A DNA stretch of 64,000 nucleotides from Phytophthora sp. 'mugwort' (Eukaryota > Oomycota > Peronosporomycetes > Peronosporales > Peronosporaceae). Positions 55,460-64,000 of the stretch are shown here, piece after piece. The stretch spans positions 4,023,001 through 4,087,000 of the forward strand of contig JAUCEF010000013.1 of NCBI GenBank assembly GCA_033558025.1, written 5' to 3'. The position numbers and the translations under genes are program-made. The notes beneath the pieces are model-generated. The model saw only the letters and a program-made list of their open reading frames with translations, was not told the DNA's origin and ran no database searches. Each line of letters opens with the position of its first letter. Position 1 is the stretch's first letter.

Positions 55460-56330
55460 GCATCGCGGCGAAATCTACCTCTCTCAGCTCGTACAACACC
55501 GACACGTACACCGCCATGTCTTCAATGAAGCGTCCGAAATAGTTCAGACTAACCAAGAACGACTGCATAGACCGTAAAGATCTCGGGAATGCAGATTCGA
55601 CAGCGCACTGAGGTCCTTTGGATGAGCCTCCAAGCCTTCGCTGAATACACGATGTCCGAGGTAATCTGCCTTCTTCAGTCCCCAGAAGCTCTTCGCGACA
55701 CTGATCGAGATATTCCACTTGTCGCAGGCTGCGACCAGGAGCTTCACTCGTTCGCACAAATGATCCCAGAATCCGGCCGTAACCAGGATGCCATCGATAT
55801 AGGATTGACGCCACAGTACGGAAGGTCATCTACTTCCTCCGGATCTCCTCCTTCGAAGATATCCATAGAGAATCCTCGATCCGCAGCTGGCGGGATCCGC
55901 AAGAAGCCGTACAGTGCGTTGTCGATCAGCCTCTGGTAGATCTGTGGAGCGTTCTTCAATCCAAATTTCATGCAGTTCCACTCAAACAGGCCAAACGGCG
56001 TAGTGAATGCCGAGATGGCACGAGCGCGATCCGTCATAGACACAACCCAGAAGCCGCTCGTCATATCCGGCGAGCAATACCACAGTACATTGTCTAGATC
56101 CTCAAGCAGATCGTTGATAAGGGGCAGATCATCAGCTTGGTGAGATCGTTGGCCAAGCGATAGTCAATAGACAAGCTTATATCCACACCATTTTTCTTGA
56201 TGATCACCATGATTGATGATACCCAAGGAGACGCTGAGTGTCGTATGATCTTGGCTGACAGCGGTCCCTTGAGCAGATCTAATACCTTCTCGCGGAACTG
56301 GGGGGGGGGGGGGCGATCTTTTGCGCACGT
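55404..56330 (-). pseudogene. pol: gypsy 2 reverse transcriptase, broken
   Basis: SGFWVVSMTDRARAISAFTT (56,058), FGLKNAPQIYQRLIDNALYG (55,965-55,905), an insert, a DD-box region near 55,800 broken by a frameshift, SFWGLKKADYLGHRVF (55,700-55,650) and QSFLVSLNYFGRFIEDMAVY (55,565-55,505). A run of 14 G on the + strand (56,300-56,313) lies just upstream of the domain. Confidence 0.8.
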
Positions 56331-56827
56331 TGTGCGATTGGGGTGGCCTTTCCAACGACTATGTCACACACCACGCCTACAGCCGCAGGAGGCAGCGCGT
56401 TGGCCTTGTCGATCAGTAAGTGCTGGTCGGACCAGATAATGCCCCGCAGCTGACGGATCGACTCCTCTGTATTCACCTCAGGATCCCCCACTTGCAGATC
56501 CTCGATCCGCACCTTGACCGTGGTGGGTGCTACCTCTGGCAGCACAGCCAGCTCGCTTTCCACTTCTTCGGCGTGCAGCGTGCCTCCGTCGTGGTAGCAG
56601 ACCTCGGGATCCTCGACTGGATCCTCCTTCGAGTCGTCATGTACCTTAATGCCACCGTCCAGATCCGTTCTTGCCGCTTCCGTCGGGCGATCATCCGCGA
56701 GATCCTTGACTCGGGCCTCGGGCTTGTCCGCGGGATCTCGATTGGAAGCCGTGTGGTGATTCAACGTCTCCGACAGGAGATCCAATTCCAAAAGATTACC
56801 TGACTCCAGCACGTCGATCAGCGGCAA
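56279..56827 (-). pseudogene. gypsy 2 linker upstream of reverse transcriptase
   Basis: Open 182-codon frame, acidic, ending in NALPPAAVGVVCDIVVGKA, the conserved block that also precedes the reverse transcriptase in element 1 (NALPPPAYGVVCDIDAGGH). It runs into the poly-C coding run at its end. Confidence 0.65.
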
Positions 56828-57478
56828 TTATGAGCCCTCAAGCTTCCGTCGTCCTCGTGAACGGCACCGCTCGCTTCCTCTCATGCTGGACCAACATCTC
56901 CACCACGCGCGAGCGAGCAACTCCCCTTGGGGCCTTCGCTAGGCGAGGCGCCGTTCGCGCTGCCATCGCAGCACGCATGGCGGCCGTCGGGCGTTCCTGA
57001 CGATATGAGACCGTGGCCCCGTCCTTGTATAGGGCTTGGTGATTGGTCGCCTGATCACCTCATCTTCTCCACCGAAAAATCAACGATACGCATCGCGACA
57101 GTGACGTCTGTCGGCAGGTCGATCTCGGGATCCCCGCCTCAGGCGGGGTCGTGCGAGGTCTCATTTTGATCGCCGTCGTCGGGCGCGTCTGCCGCACCCT
57201 CTTGCGTCACTGAGGCTTTTCTAGGGCCGCCGTTAGGTATCGGTCCATCAGGGGGATTGTCTGTCCCACATGCAAGTCACCGATACCGGGTGCACGAGAC
57301 AGGGCGTGATTACGCTCATGTCTCAAATCAGGTATTACACCCGTAATGTCCCTGACTGGCATTCAAAGGGCGGGTCACCGCCACCCTGTACGCCTCTTCG
57401 CGCTCGTCCTCACTTTCTGCGGATTCACGGGCCTTCGATCGTGGCAGAATCCTGGTCGGCGGGTCGTACTCCACTCGG

Positions 57479-57880
57479 TCAACTGCGGGCTCCAGATCTG
57501 TCGCTGGCGGATGCCGCATCCTTAGTGGCTTCCCACGCCAGGGTTTGCCACTCGGTGTAGCGCCGGGATCCTTCAGAGATGAAGCCTGGCTGGCAAGGAA
57601 TATGGTCCCCGGCCAGCCATAGATCGATCTGCACGTCCCTGTTCAAGATCAGCTTCGTGTCGCCCAGGTTCATGAGATGTAAATAGCGGATCATATCTGG
57701 GCCTTTAACCAGGGTGGGCACCCAGCGCTCACCGCGAACTAACCACAGCTTTTCATTGTCAGACACACGGATCGGCAGCAGCAGCAGCTCCATGGACTCT
57801 GCGACCTCCACCGTCAGATGCACGCCCACGAACACCGGGCGGGCACTGTCGTTAAAGATCTGTCGGCCTCCCTGCCACAT
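57479..57880 (-). pseudogene. gypsy 2 region between gag and reverse transcriptase
   Basis: Open frame of 133 codons with LVRGERWVPTLVKGPDMIRY and LILNRDVQIDLWLAGDHIPC. Position matches the post-protease linker of gypsy elements; no active-site DTG was found in it. Confidence 0.5.
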
Positions 57881-58314
57881 GACTCACACCTCATCCGACA
57901 GGTACGTGGATCCGTCGCCGAGATCCGGCCGGGACCATGAAGTCCATGCCAAGGATAGCTTGGTGGTCCGGTGGCAGATCGTCTGATCCGCTCGATCTCG
58001 ACCGCAAGATCGATCCCATCTCGGACGGCAGGGTGTAGGCCGACCTGTGGATGCCGGATCAGCCCGATCCTCCGAACCTTGAACATGTGATCGGCCCGAT
58101 CTTCCAACCTGGATCGCCGGAGCGGCCCGATCTGCCAGAACACGTCATCGATCGGCTCGGTTTCCGCTGCAAGATCAATCCGACCTGCCTGATCTCGGAC
58201 GGCGTGATGTAGGCCGATCTGCGGACGCCGGATCAGCCCGTTCTGCCAACACGGGACCCCAGATCCGCACAATCGGGGTCCGATGAGGTCAAACGGGGTT
58301 AGATCCAGTCTCAT
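57814..58314 (-). repeat. Tandem duplication (unit about 180-185 bp), GATC-dense
   Basis: Two diverged units near 57,985-58,090 and 58,150-58,250. On the minus strand they can be read as GLIRRPQIGLHHAVRDQAG and GLIRHPQVGLHPAVRDGI. Both carry CGGATCAGCCCG and ATCTCGGACGGC. Whether this was coding is uncertain. Confidence 0.65.
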
Positions 58315-58684
58315 CTATTCCGTCACCGCTCGCCAGTCTTGATCTCTTACATCCCCCTCGATCCGGGTTTCGAATATCCACTCGATCCTCAATCGGTCGG
58401 GTGATCACAGATAACAGATCTGTGTTGGGTGGCTGCCCGACCCTGGTTTCCTTCCTCGTCATCGAAGCATCCCCCTTGCACCCCAGATTAAGGCGAAGCT
58501 CGCCCCGCTCTTACTCGTATGTCGATCCGGCTCGATCACCCCCTCTTTCACAGCTGGGACCGCCTTTCTCACCGATCTGGCCATTCGTTAGGGATCTGAT
58601 ATTGTTGGTTGACGCTTCTCCACAACCCCATCGGAGCCGCCGCTCCTATACGTGGAGCGTCAACGAGGGGGGACGACAAGATTA

Positions 58685-59824
58685 ATGGTGGAGGCGGTGG
58701 CGATGCACCCGCAACCAGTGGTCCATGCCACTGTGCCGCAGCGCATCATCACCTTCATGAATGCTTCAAAGCTCGACAGCGTCTCGCACGACAGCCTTAC
58801 GAGATGGATGGATCTACGGCTCGAGTATGAAGAAATGATTAGATGCAAGAACGCAGCGAATCTGTGGACTCACTGATAGCTACGTCGGCAAGAACGACCT
58901 CACGGATGAATTTCTGTGGGAGTGGATCAAGTCGACGGTCGAAAGCTTTAAGAATCATATGTCGCCAAACATTGATGAGTTGTCCAACGAGAACTGCGGA
59001 TGAACAAGTGCTCGAATGACGTGAACGCTCAAATCACGGACTATTTCCACTCGTGCAACAGAATCATTCAGACAGATGGTTTGTTGTCGTTATTCCGAGG
59101 CAAGGGAACAAAAGAAGTGCAAGCTCCTGATCAAATGACTGCCGAATAAACGGCAAAAGGCTGTTAAGAACGAGATGGATTTTCATAACAGCAATCCGAA
59201 GTGGGTGTATTTACGCTGATCCTGAAGCTTGCGATTGAGCAGTCGAAAGAGGACCAGGTCCTGCATCAGCCCATCGAGCTCAAGGGCCGCTTGCGAAGGC
59301 GCGACCCCGTGGGCAGGGGAGCGTAGGACATCAGCAGGGGCGGGGAGCCCTACTGGGGAAGATTCAAGGCTTCATGAGCGGTGCGCGGGTGGCGCGTACC
59401 ATGGAGACTTAGCACCGGAGAGTCTGTACGCTCTCCAATCGAAGAAGGGCAGCGTTCGGCTGTTAATAATACACGTAAGTGTACGGGGATATACACATCC
59501 CTTCCTAATCTTGATTCGCTCGAGCGTCGGAGATCTTCGCACGCCGCCCAGACTGTTGCAGAGAACAGCACAAAGTTGGCTGATGCTTTACGAGAAAGCA
59601 AAGGCAACGGGGCAGCGTCGGTACAACTGGCCGACGGAACGGCGATTACTGCTTCCCAGATCCATATGGATCTAGCTATGAAGCTTGAGGAGTTCGACCA
59701 CATTGAGCAGTTTACTGTCCTAGATATGTATTTTACGGCTGCCTTCGCAGCCTTGACGCGGGCTGAGGCCTCATCAAGCGTCAAGTTTTTAACTGTGGCC
59801 GAGGTTGCTTTTCGTCCTCCTTGA
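58685..59824 (+). pseudogene. Retroelement gag-like remnant, uncertain
   Basis: Frame pieces such as MHPQPVVHATVPQRIITFMN (58,697) and SARMT/DYFHSCNRI (59,020-59,070), then NSTKLADALRESKGNGAASV (59,565-59,625) and ASQIHMDLAMKLEEFDHIEQ (59,655-59,715) change phase at least twice. The layout recalls gag-like proteins of oomycete retroelements, but no zinc knuckle or other defining motif was seen. Confidence 0.35.
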
Positions 59825-60276
59825 GTGAGCCAACAGGTTCCCCTAATATTCAGGAATTTTGGGCATGTCTTCATCGTCACTATGCCGGCTGGATAGCGAT
59901 GTACGTGCCCCAAGCGAGTCGGACTGGCTGGGGTCATCGTCAGACCCCTTGACGAGCTGGTCCAGGAGGTCGTTGCCGCCCCTGGTAGTGGGAGATTTGT
60001 CCGAGTCCTCTCACAGCTACAAGGAGATCAGGGCCATCCCCAGGCTGCTCGGGCGCCTTGGAAACCACCTTAGATGTCACCTTCGCGGATCCCTTCGAAG
60101 CAGAGTCATTGCCAGACGGCTTAGAGTTTTTAGCCTGCTGCCTGGGAGCAACAGGCTTACCGACCATTTGGGCACCGCTGCTAGACCGAGTCTTGGTCAT
60201 GCTTGAGGCCGACGTGGAGGCCGAGAAGACGAGAGCACGTAGAAGTGCTCGAAGGCTCAAAGGGAAATGATTCCGC
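59825..60276. other. Unassigned, short frames only
   Basis: Opposed frames of 105-115 codons exist on both strands, with no motif. Nothing is supported. Confidence 0.35.
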
Positions 60277-60348
60277 TGCGGAAATTATCCGCAACGCAGT
60301 CGATGTCTTTCGACTGGGAGAGTGAAAGGCGGCGACTTCCTTTCACTC
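60277..60348. other. Three consecutive perfect hairpins
   Basis: Stem-loops at 60,277-60,293 (TGCGGA/TCCGCA, loop 5), 60,298-60,315 (AGTCGA/TCGACT, loop 6) and 60,320-60,348 (GAGTGAAAG/CTTTCACTC, loop 11). All stems are perfect and the gaps between them are only 4 bp. They end 40 bp before the LTR at 60,389. Confidence 0.9.
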
Positions 60349-60884
60349 GTCCGGGATGGTTGGTAAATCGAATCTAAGTGGCGGACGATGTAACGGGGTT
60401 ACATAAAGAGTGCCAGGTTGCTCTTCCGAATGGTTTCCCCAAGTACCGCTAGTGATGTAGCCAACATCACTAAGACGTCACTGCAATGACGTCATGGATG
60501 GGTACCACACGTATGGAAGAAGGACCTCATAGCTACTCAATAGGATAACATCTAGGATACTTTATAGGTGACTTTCAGTCAATATGTAGAAGCATTAAGG
60601 AGATCACCTACTCCCTCCGTTTCAGATTACTTGACCTATTTTACCATCAGGCCGTGTTGTACATTCTAGCGTTGCAACTAGCAACAAACCGCACATGAAA
60701 ATAACGAGCACTGTATAACGAGTGCGATAGGGGGTTCGGTAATACGGCTGACATAGCGTAGCCGTCGCGCTGGGAATGAATGTCAGTCAATACGAAGTAC
60801 AAGTGTGTGAGATCGACTAGGATTTATGACAGTATTCAAGGTTTTGAAAATGCTAAAATATAGGTTTTATGTGCTAAAAATATA

Positions 60885-60957
60885 GGACACAGCGGGAATC
60901 GAACCCGTGTCCTCCGCATAAATAGCGGTGTTCTTATCCAATTTGAGCTACGTGCCC
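60885..60957 (-). pseudogene. tRNA-Lys(UUU)-like sequence inside the mariner
   Basis: 73 nt folding into a near-complete cloverleaf: a 7-bp acceptor stem GGGCACG/TGTGTCC (two G-T pairs), T arm CGGG-TTCGATT-CCCG, anticodon stem CCGC/GCGG, loop TATTTAT with TTT as anticodon. Position 33 is A instead of the universal U, and the D and anticodon stems have one mismatch each. Likely a pseudogene or tRNA-derived repeat. Confidence 0.6.
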
Positions 60958-60999
60958 AAAGACCGCTTTGTATGGTGCCCAACAGAAGTTATTGCTCCG

Positions 61000-62380
61000 C
61001 CATTAATATTCTAACCGCCTCTACCTGCAATCTCAACATGTTTCCTTTTCAGCTCGTTTAATGACTTACTAAAACGTGGTACGCTGCACCCACTAAATAG
61101 ACGGAGCTGTCGCACAAGTAATTCTTTGCCATCAGGCCTGCTTTCCGGAGCTTTGCCTTTCCGATATGGGGACGCTTGTAGATCTTGTTACCTCTGTGTT
61201 GAATGATGCACTCCATGATCTTCTGCATTGAGACAAAGGTGTCATCAAGCTTAGCAGCCTTGAGGTTCTTGTATGAAGCGATCGTGCAGCCGGTAAGCTC
61301 ATCGATATGCGCGGACTTGCTTCGTACTATATCACCTGAATCGCGTAGAAGTAGCCCAAGTCCAAGATATTGAGGTCGGGACTGTTACGTGGCTGCACCT
61401 CGACACAAATCTTTCACCCGTCCGCCGTGCACGCTGCTCGAATTGCAGGGTCATTTTCGTGAACGTGACAACGAGCACCATCTTGCTGGACGTCCTGATC
61501 GCCGGGATGACGTTATCGATCAGCATTGCGTGCTGCTCGTTGCGGCTGACATTGACGGGGTGAGTTACTAGTGCGCCGGCAGGCCTGTTACACGAGCCGT
61601 TTTTGGCTCGAACTCGCTCCGTGAAAGGCCACATTCCTAGCTTACCGTCAAACTGAACACTACCATCCGAAGCGTAGATGGCGCATAATGGCAGCCATGA
61701 ACATCACCTTTGTGATGAAGCGCTTGGACTGCACTGTTCGATGCGGGGTAGTCTCACCTGGCGACATGTAAACGGTTCTGTCCGCCTCCGTCATGTAAAC
61801 CACTTCACATCGATGAAGATCTGATTGGCGAGGTCATTGAACCCGTAGGTTTCTGTATTGACAAACGCCAAGCAGGACTCTAATCTACATAGCGATACAG
61901 TTAGTCAGCGTATCATACGACCCACACATTCAAAAGATTCGTACCTTGAAGCCATGTTTGTTTCCGTTAGTCGGGGCTTGATCGAGTTGCTGTGGCGCAC
62001 AATCTTCCCTGCAGCAAGCGACCGTTGAATAGAAGCTGGCGATACTTTAATCGCCTTAGCAATTGACCTCACGGTCCGCCGCTTTCTCCACGGCAAGGCC
62101 TTTAGCCGCTCTGGTAAGTCGCCAACTTCTTCATTCTTCCGCACTTCCCTACTCGCTTGATCTTCGAAATTGGCATCCCGCTGCTGCACTTGCGGTGCTT
62201 GACGGTCCCTCTCCAAACCCAAGCTGCTGAACTGTCACTGTATCCGCAGAGATCATTAGCCGGGCTAATGAAACTGCGCGGTACTTTCAGCTTAAGCGAA
62301 TGCTCTAGCAGAACCGCAGCGATGCCGAGCTGCTTTTCGGGGGTCAGGTCCTTGTTTGACTTGCGTTGGCGGTCTGCCAA
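61000..62380 (-). pseudogene. Mariner-like transposase, broken
   Basis: Starts MADRQRKSNKDLTPEKQLGI (62,380). The helix-turn-helix LPWRKRRTVRSIAKAIKVSP (about 62,100-62,040) with ASIQRSLAAGKI is in another frame. The catalytic part includes NQIFIDVKWF (61,830-61,800, first Asp), GKLGMWPFTERVRAKNGSCN (61,650-61,590), VTHPVNVSRNEQHAMLIDNV (61,565-61,510) and PAIRTSSKMVLVVTF. This order is that of plant-type mariner transposases. Several frameshifts and stops make it inactive. Confidence 0.75.
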
Positions 62381-62749
62381 TGTGAAGTGTGATCAAGCTT
62401 GCTGGTAGGCTCGCTAAACCTTCAATATTCCCGCGCTAATTATTCGATCTGCAAAAAAACTCGTTTGGGGTGCCACAACCTCGATTGGGCAGTGATTGGG
62501 CGCTCTGGCCCCATAACATACTTCGTGGGATCACACCACCCAGACTGCTCTGTCAAGTAAAATGAAACAGTGCTGTTTCAATTCTCACCAAGTAAACTGA
62601 AACGGAGGGAATATAAATATAATCAATGTTATATCTACCGAACTTGGTAACAGGCCCTTCAGACTAAGGACTTGTAAACTGCCGTTCACTGAGCGTTTGT
62701 AAATTCTCTGGAAGTCGCAATTCCTGTGCGCAGTGAGTTGTGTGCACTG

Positions 62750-62930
62750 TCACAGGCAGCTTTGCCAATATGCTATCGCCCAGTCGACGCGGTAATTCAG
62801 CCGCTCTTCCAGCGCGGCTATAGCCTTGGCGTTCAGCGTGGCTTCCGCAGTGCTTTCTTTGGCAGGGTGCGAGACTTTTTCCCCCATCAGCAACTCCAAT
62901 TCGTTGTCTGTGGTTGAGTTGCATTCACCT
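62750..62930 (-). pseudogene. 3' end of a coding region before the LTR
   Basis: On the minus strand: ELELLMGEKVSHPAKEST, then AKAIAALEERLNYRVDWAIA and YWQSCL, then a stop at 62,750. Composition looks coding; the family is not recognised. It is followed by a 97-bp leader-like block also present in the palindrome spacer, and then the LTR. Confidence 0.4.
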
Positions 62931-63650
62931 CGCGGCGAAATAGAGGCTGGTCCAACCGTGGGTGAACCTGAGACCCCGTCAATTACCGTATGGGAGTATT
63001 AAGTTACTACAACTCTTTGTTGGACGCTAGGCACGTTTCTTTATTTCCTTGTTAAAAAAAAACACACACACACAGACAATGCTCTGTCTTCAGCAACTCC
63101 TTTGCCACCGCTAAAAATGTCCATTGCGATGGATGGTTGGGGATCCGTTTACGGCTGGTGTCGTGTACGCTTGATATGTCGGAGGTAATTCGCTAATCTC
63201 TGGTAGAGTCAGCTGAACGAGCGCAAGTTCTTCTAATTTGTCGATTCTTCTCGAGCCCCCCCCCCTCTCTCAAACAATATAATGAAAATTTTGAAGCTTC
63301 CCATGCGTGTGGAAGTTACACGAAGCAGCGCGTCCAATGTCGGCGACAGCATAGTTGCCGATTGAACCTCCACTAAGTCAATTCCGCCACTCGTTGCATC
63401 ACAGCCTCTAATTGAGCCACTAGTTCCTATTCGGCTTCCGAAATACAGCTGAAGGCATTCTTGTTACCGCTCGAGAGGTCCGCGTTCTGAAAAAGGCCTG
63501 AAATGCTGTGTAATTCACGATCGAGCGCTGGAAAAGCTTCATAACTGAAGCCACTCTGACACCCACAACTAATATAGCTGATCGAACCGGGAATTTGTGG
63601 AAAGCCTGAACTATTTTAAGCCAATCGATGCGCATAGACGATATACTTCA
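62931..63650. other. No gene supported; short CA repeat
   Basis: A (CA)n run at about 63,061-63,073 follows a run of 9 A. A run of 10 C lies at 63,256-63,265. A minus-strand frame of 71 codons (63,635-63,420) has no motif. Confidence 0.45.
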
Positions 63651-63659
63651 AGCGAAAAA

Positions 63660-64000
63660 ATTGTTCAGCGATCGTAGTTTATAAACAACAGCCGCGCTTT
63701 CAGAGAAAATGCCTCCTCTGGTGACGATTACTTTCTGCTTTACGAACTCGTTTCTTGCGGTCCAGGTTTGTAGACCACCCACGTGTGCTCTTTCAGACCA
63801 AGCTGCAAATACTTCGCGTGTGCATTGAGCAATCCGTCAGCAGCGTGGTGTCAAATTCTAGGGAAACTTTGCGCGCTCCGGTGCTCGTGAATCGAACCAT
63901 CTTCTTAATATCAATGTCGTGCCGAGACTGCAACTTATCGCCAATAAGCTCTGCCACTTCCTCAGATTCGTGGCCATCTTTTTTTTTCCAGCGAGAGTGC
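63660..64000 (-). pseudogene. Unrecognised coding fragment reaching the window edge
   Basis: Minus-strand reading from 63,998: EEVAELIGDKLQSRHDIDIK then MVRFTSTGARKVSLEFDTTL. After a frame change near 63,835: ERAHVGGLQTWTARNEFVKQ, KVIVTRGGIFSESAAVVYKL. Composition is coding-like, with at least one frameshift. Possibly part of the same minus-strand retroelement as the LTR at 60,389-62,652. The upstream part is outside the window. Confidence 0.35.

Larger units (their letters stand above)
51700..58600 (-). mobile_element. Degenerate Ty3/gypsy element 2, GATC-rich
   Basis: Minus-strand order from high to low coordinate: repeat-rich gag-like part, protease region, reverse transcriptase, RNase H, integrase, chromodomain. 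The whole stretch from about 51,830 to 58,600 has an unusual density of GATC/GGATCC, unlike element 1. A shared GGGGGATGTAAGA at 52,275-52,263 and 58,357-58,345 on the minus strand looks like a polypurine tract plus LTR start (TGTAAGA); LTRs were otherwise not resolved. Confidence 0.78.
60611..62611 (-). mobile_element. Mariner element with Stowaway-like ends, 2,001 bp
   Basis: Terminal inverted repeats CTCCCTCCGTTTCAGATTAC (60,611) and, on the other strand, TTCCCTCCGTTTCAGTTTAC (62,611). A TA target duplication flanks both sides (60,609-60,610; 62,612-62,613). CTCCCTCCGT is the hallmark start of plant Stowaway MITEs and their mariner partners. Beside the right end a second near-copy of the end (CAAGTAAAATGAAACAG) lies 35 bp inward. 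Confidence 0.85.
60389..62652 (-). mobile_element. LTR (about 260 bp) split by a mariner insertion
   Basis: The ends are inverted: TGTAAC at 60,389 and GTAACA at 62,652 (TG...CA). Without the mariner the LTR is 60,389-60,610 plus 62,614-62,652. It carries AGACGTCA/TGACGTCA at 60,473 and 60,487. Coding-like sequence stops at 62,750 on the minus strand just before it, so it is probably the 3' LTR of a minus-strand element. The same LTR family forms the inner ends of the palindrome arms. Confidence 0.65.

Noticed and set aside
60885..60957. Functional tRNA-Lys gene
   Set aside because: U33 is replaced by A and the D and anticodon stems have mismatches.
62664..62924. 86-codon minus-strand frame over the leader and retroelement end
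   Set aside because: Another phase (AKAIAALEERLNYRVDWAIA then a stop at 62,750) looks more coding-like, and this one crosses the non-coding leader shared with the palindrome spacer.

Overview
The window looks like nuclear DNA of an oomycete, most likely Phytophthora. Evidence: very short introns (about 65-95 bp) with gt...ag borders, oomycete-type initiator/flanking promoter motifs, a decayed Crinkler (CRN) effector gene, and the typical oomycete mix of chromodomain Ty3/gypsy elements, MULE, hAT, Harbinger, pogo/mariner and Maverick/Polinton relics. The species was not determined.

Layout. (1) 1-11.3 kb is a compact gene island: an SLC17-type anion transporter (3' part), a large mitochondrial-type PPR protein, a RAD54-like recombination ATPase that shares a 180-bp bidirectional promoter with the PPR gene, a small TPR protein, and a four-exon stand-alone tryptophan synthase alpha gene. 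(2) 11.4-15.5 kb is transposon debris (a GC-rich dispersed motif, pogo-like and Harbinger relics). (3) 15,542-30,670 is a giant inverted repeat with two arms of about 7.5 kb around a 140-bp asymmetric spacer. Each arm carries one intact SAM-dependent methyltransferase gene plus decayed MULE, cathepsin Z-like, hAT and LTR sequence. (4) 30.4-34.3 kb holds two tandem paralogs encoding repeated DNA polymerase beta 8-kDa/HhH-like domains without a polymerase domain. The downstream copy is intact; the upstream copy is a pseudogene, and the right palindrome arm ends inside its second intron. (5) 34.7-36.5 kb is a CRN pseudogene. (6) 36.9-41.4 kb is a Maverick/Polinton relic (protein-primed DNA polymerase and chromodomain integrase) that appears internally inverted. 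(7) 42.3-50.6 kb (+ strand) and about 51.7-58.6 kb (- strand) are two degenerate chromodomain gypsy elements; the second is packed with GATC. (8) 58.7-64 kb holds retroelement remnants, three consecutive perfect hairpins, and an LTR interrupted by a 2,001-bp mariner with Stowaway-like ends.

How it fits together. The right arm is continuous with the 5' exons of the upstream HhH paralog, while the left arm carries a mirror copy of exons 1-2 only. This polarises the event: the right arm is the probable source and the left arm the inverted copy. The native order was methyltransferase (leftward) divergent from the HhH genes (rightward). The spacer is built from two halves that match, in opposite relative orientation, an LTR/retroelement copy at 60.5-62.8 kb, which suggests a template switch between LTR copies. 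The arms are almost identical except for homopolymer steps, one 7-bp indel and one dense divergent patch between the methyltransferase and HhH start codons.

All coordinates and motif readings were made by eye. No database search or alignment program was run, so family names rest on recognised motifs.
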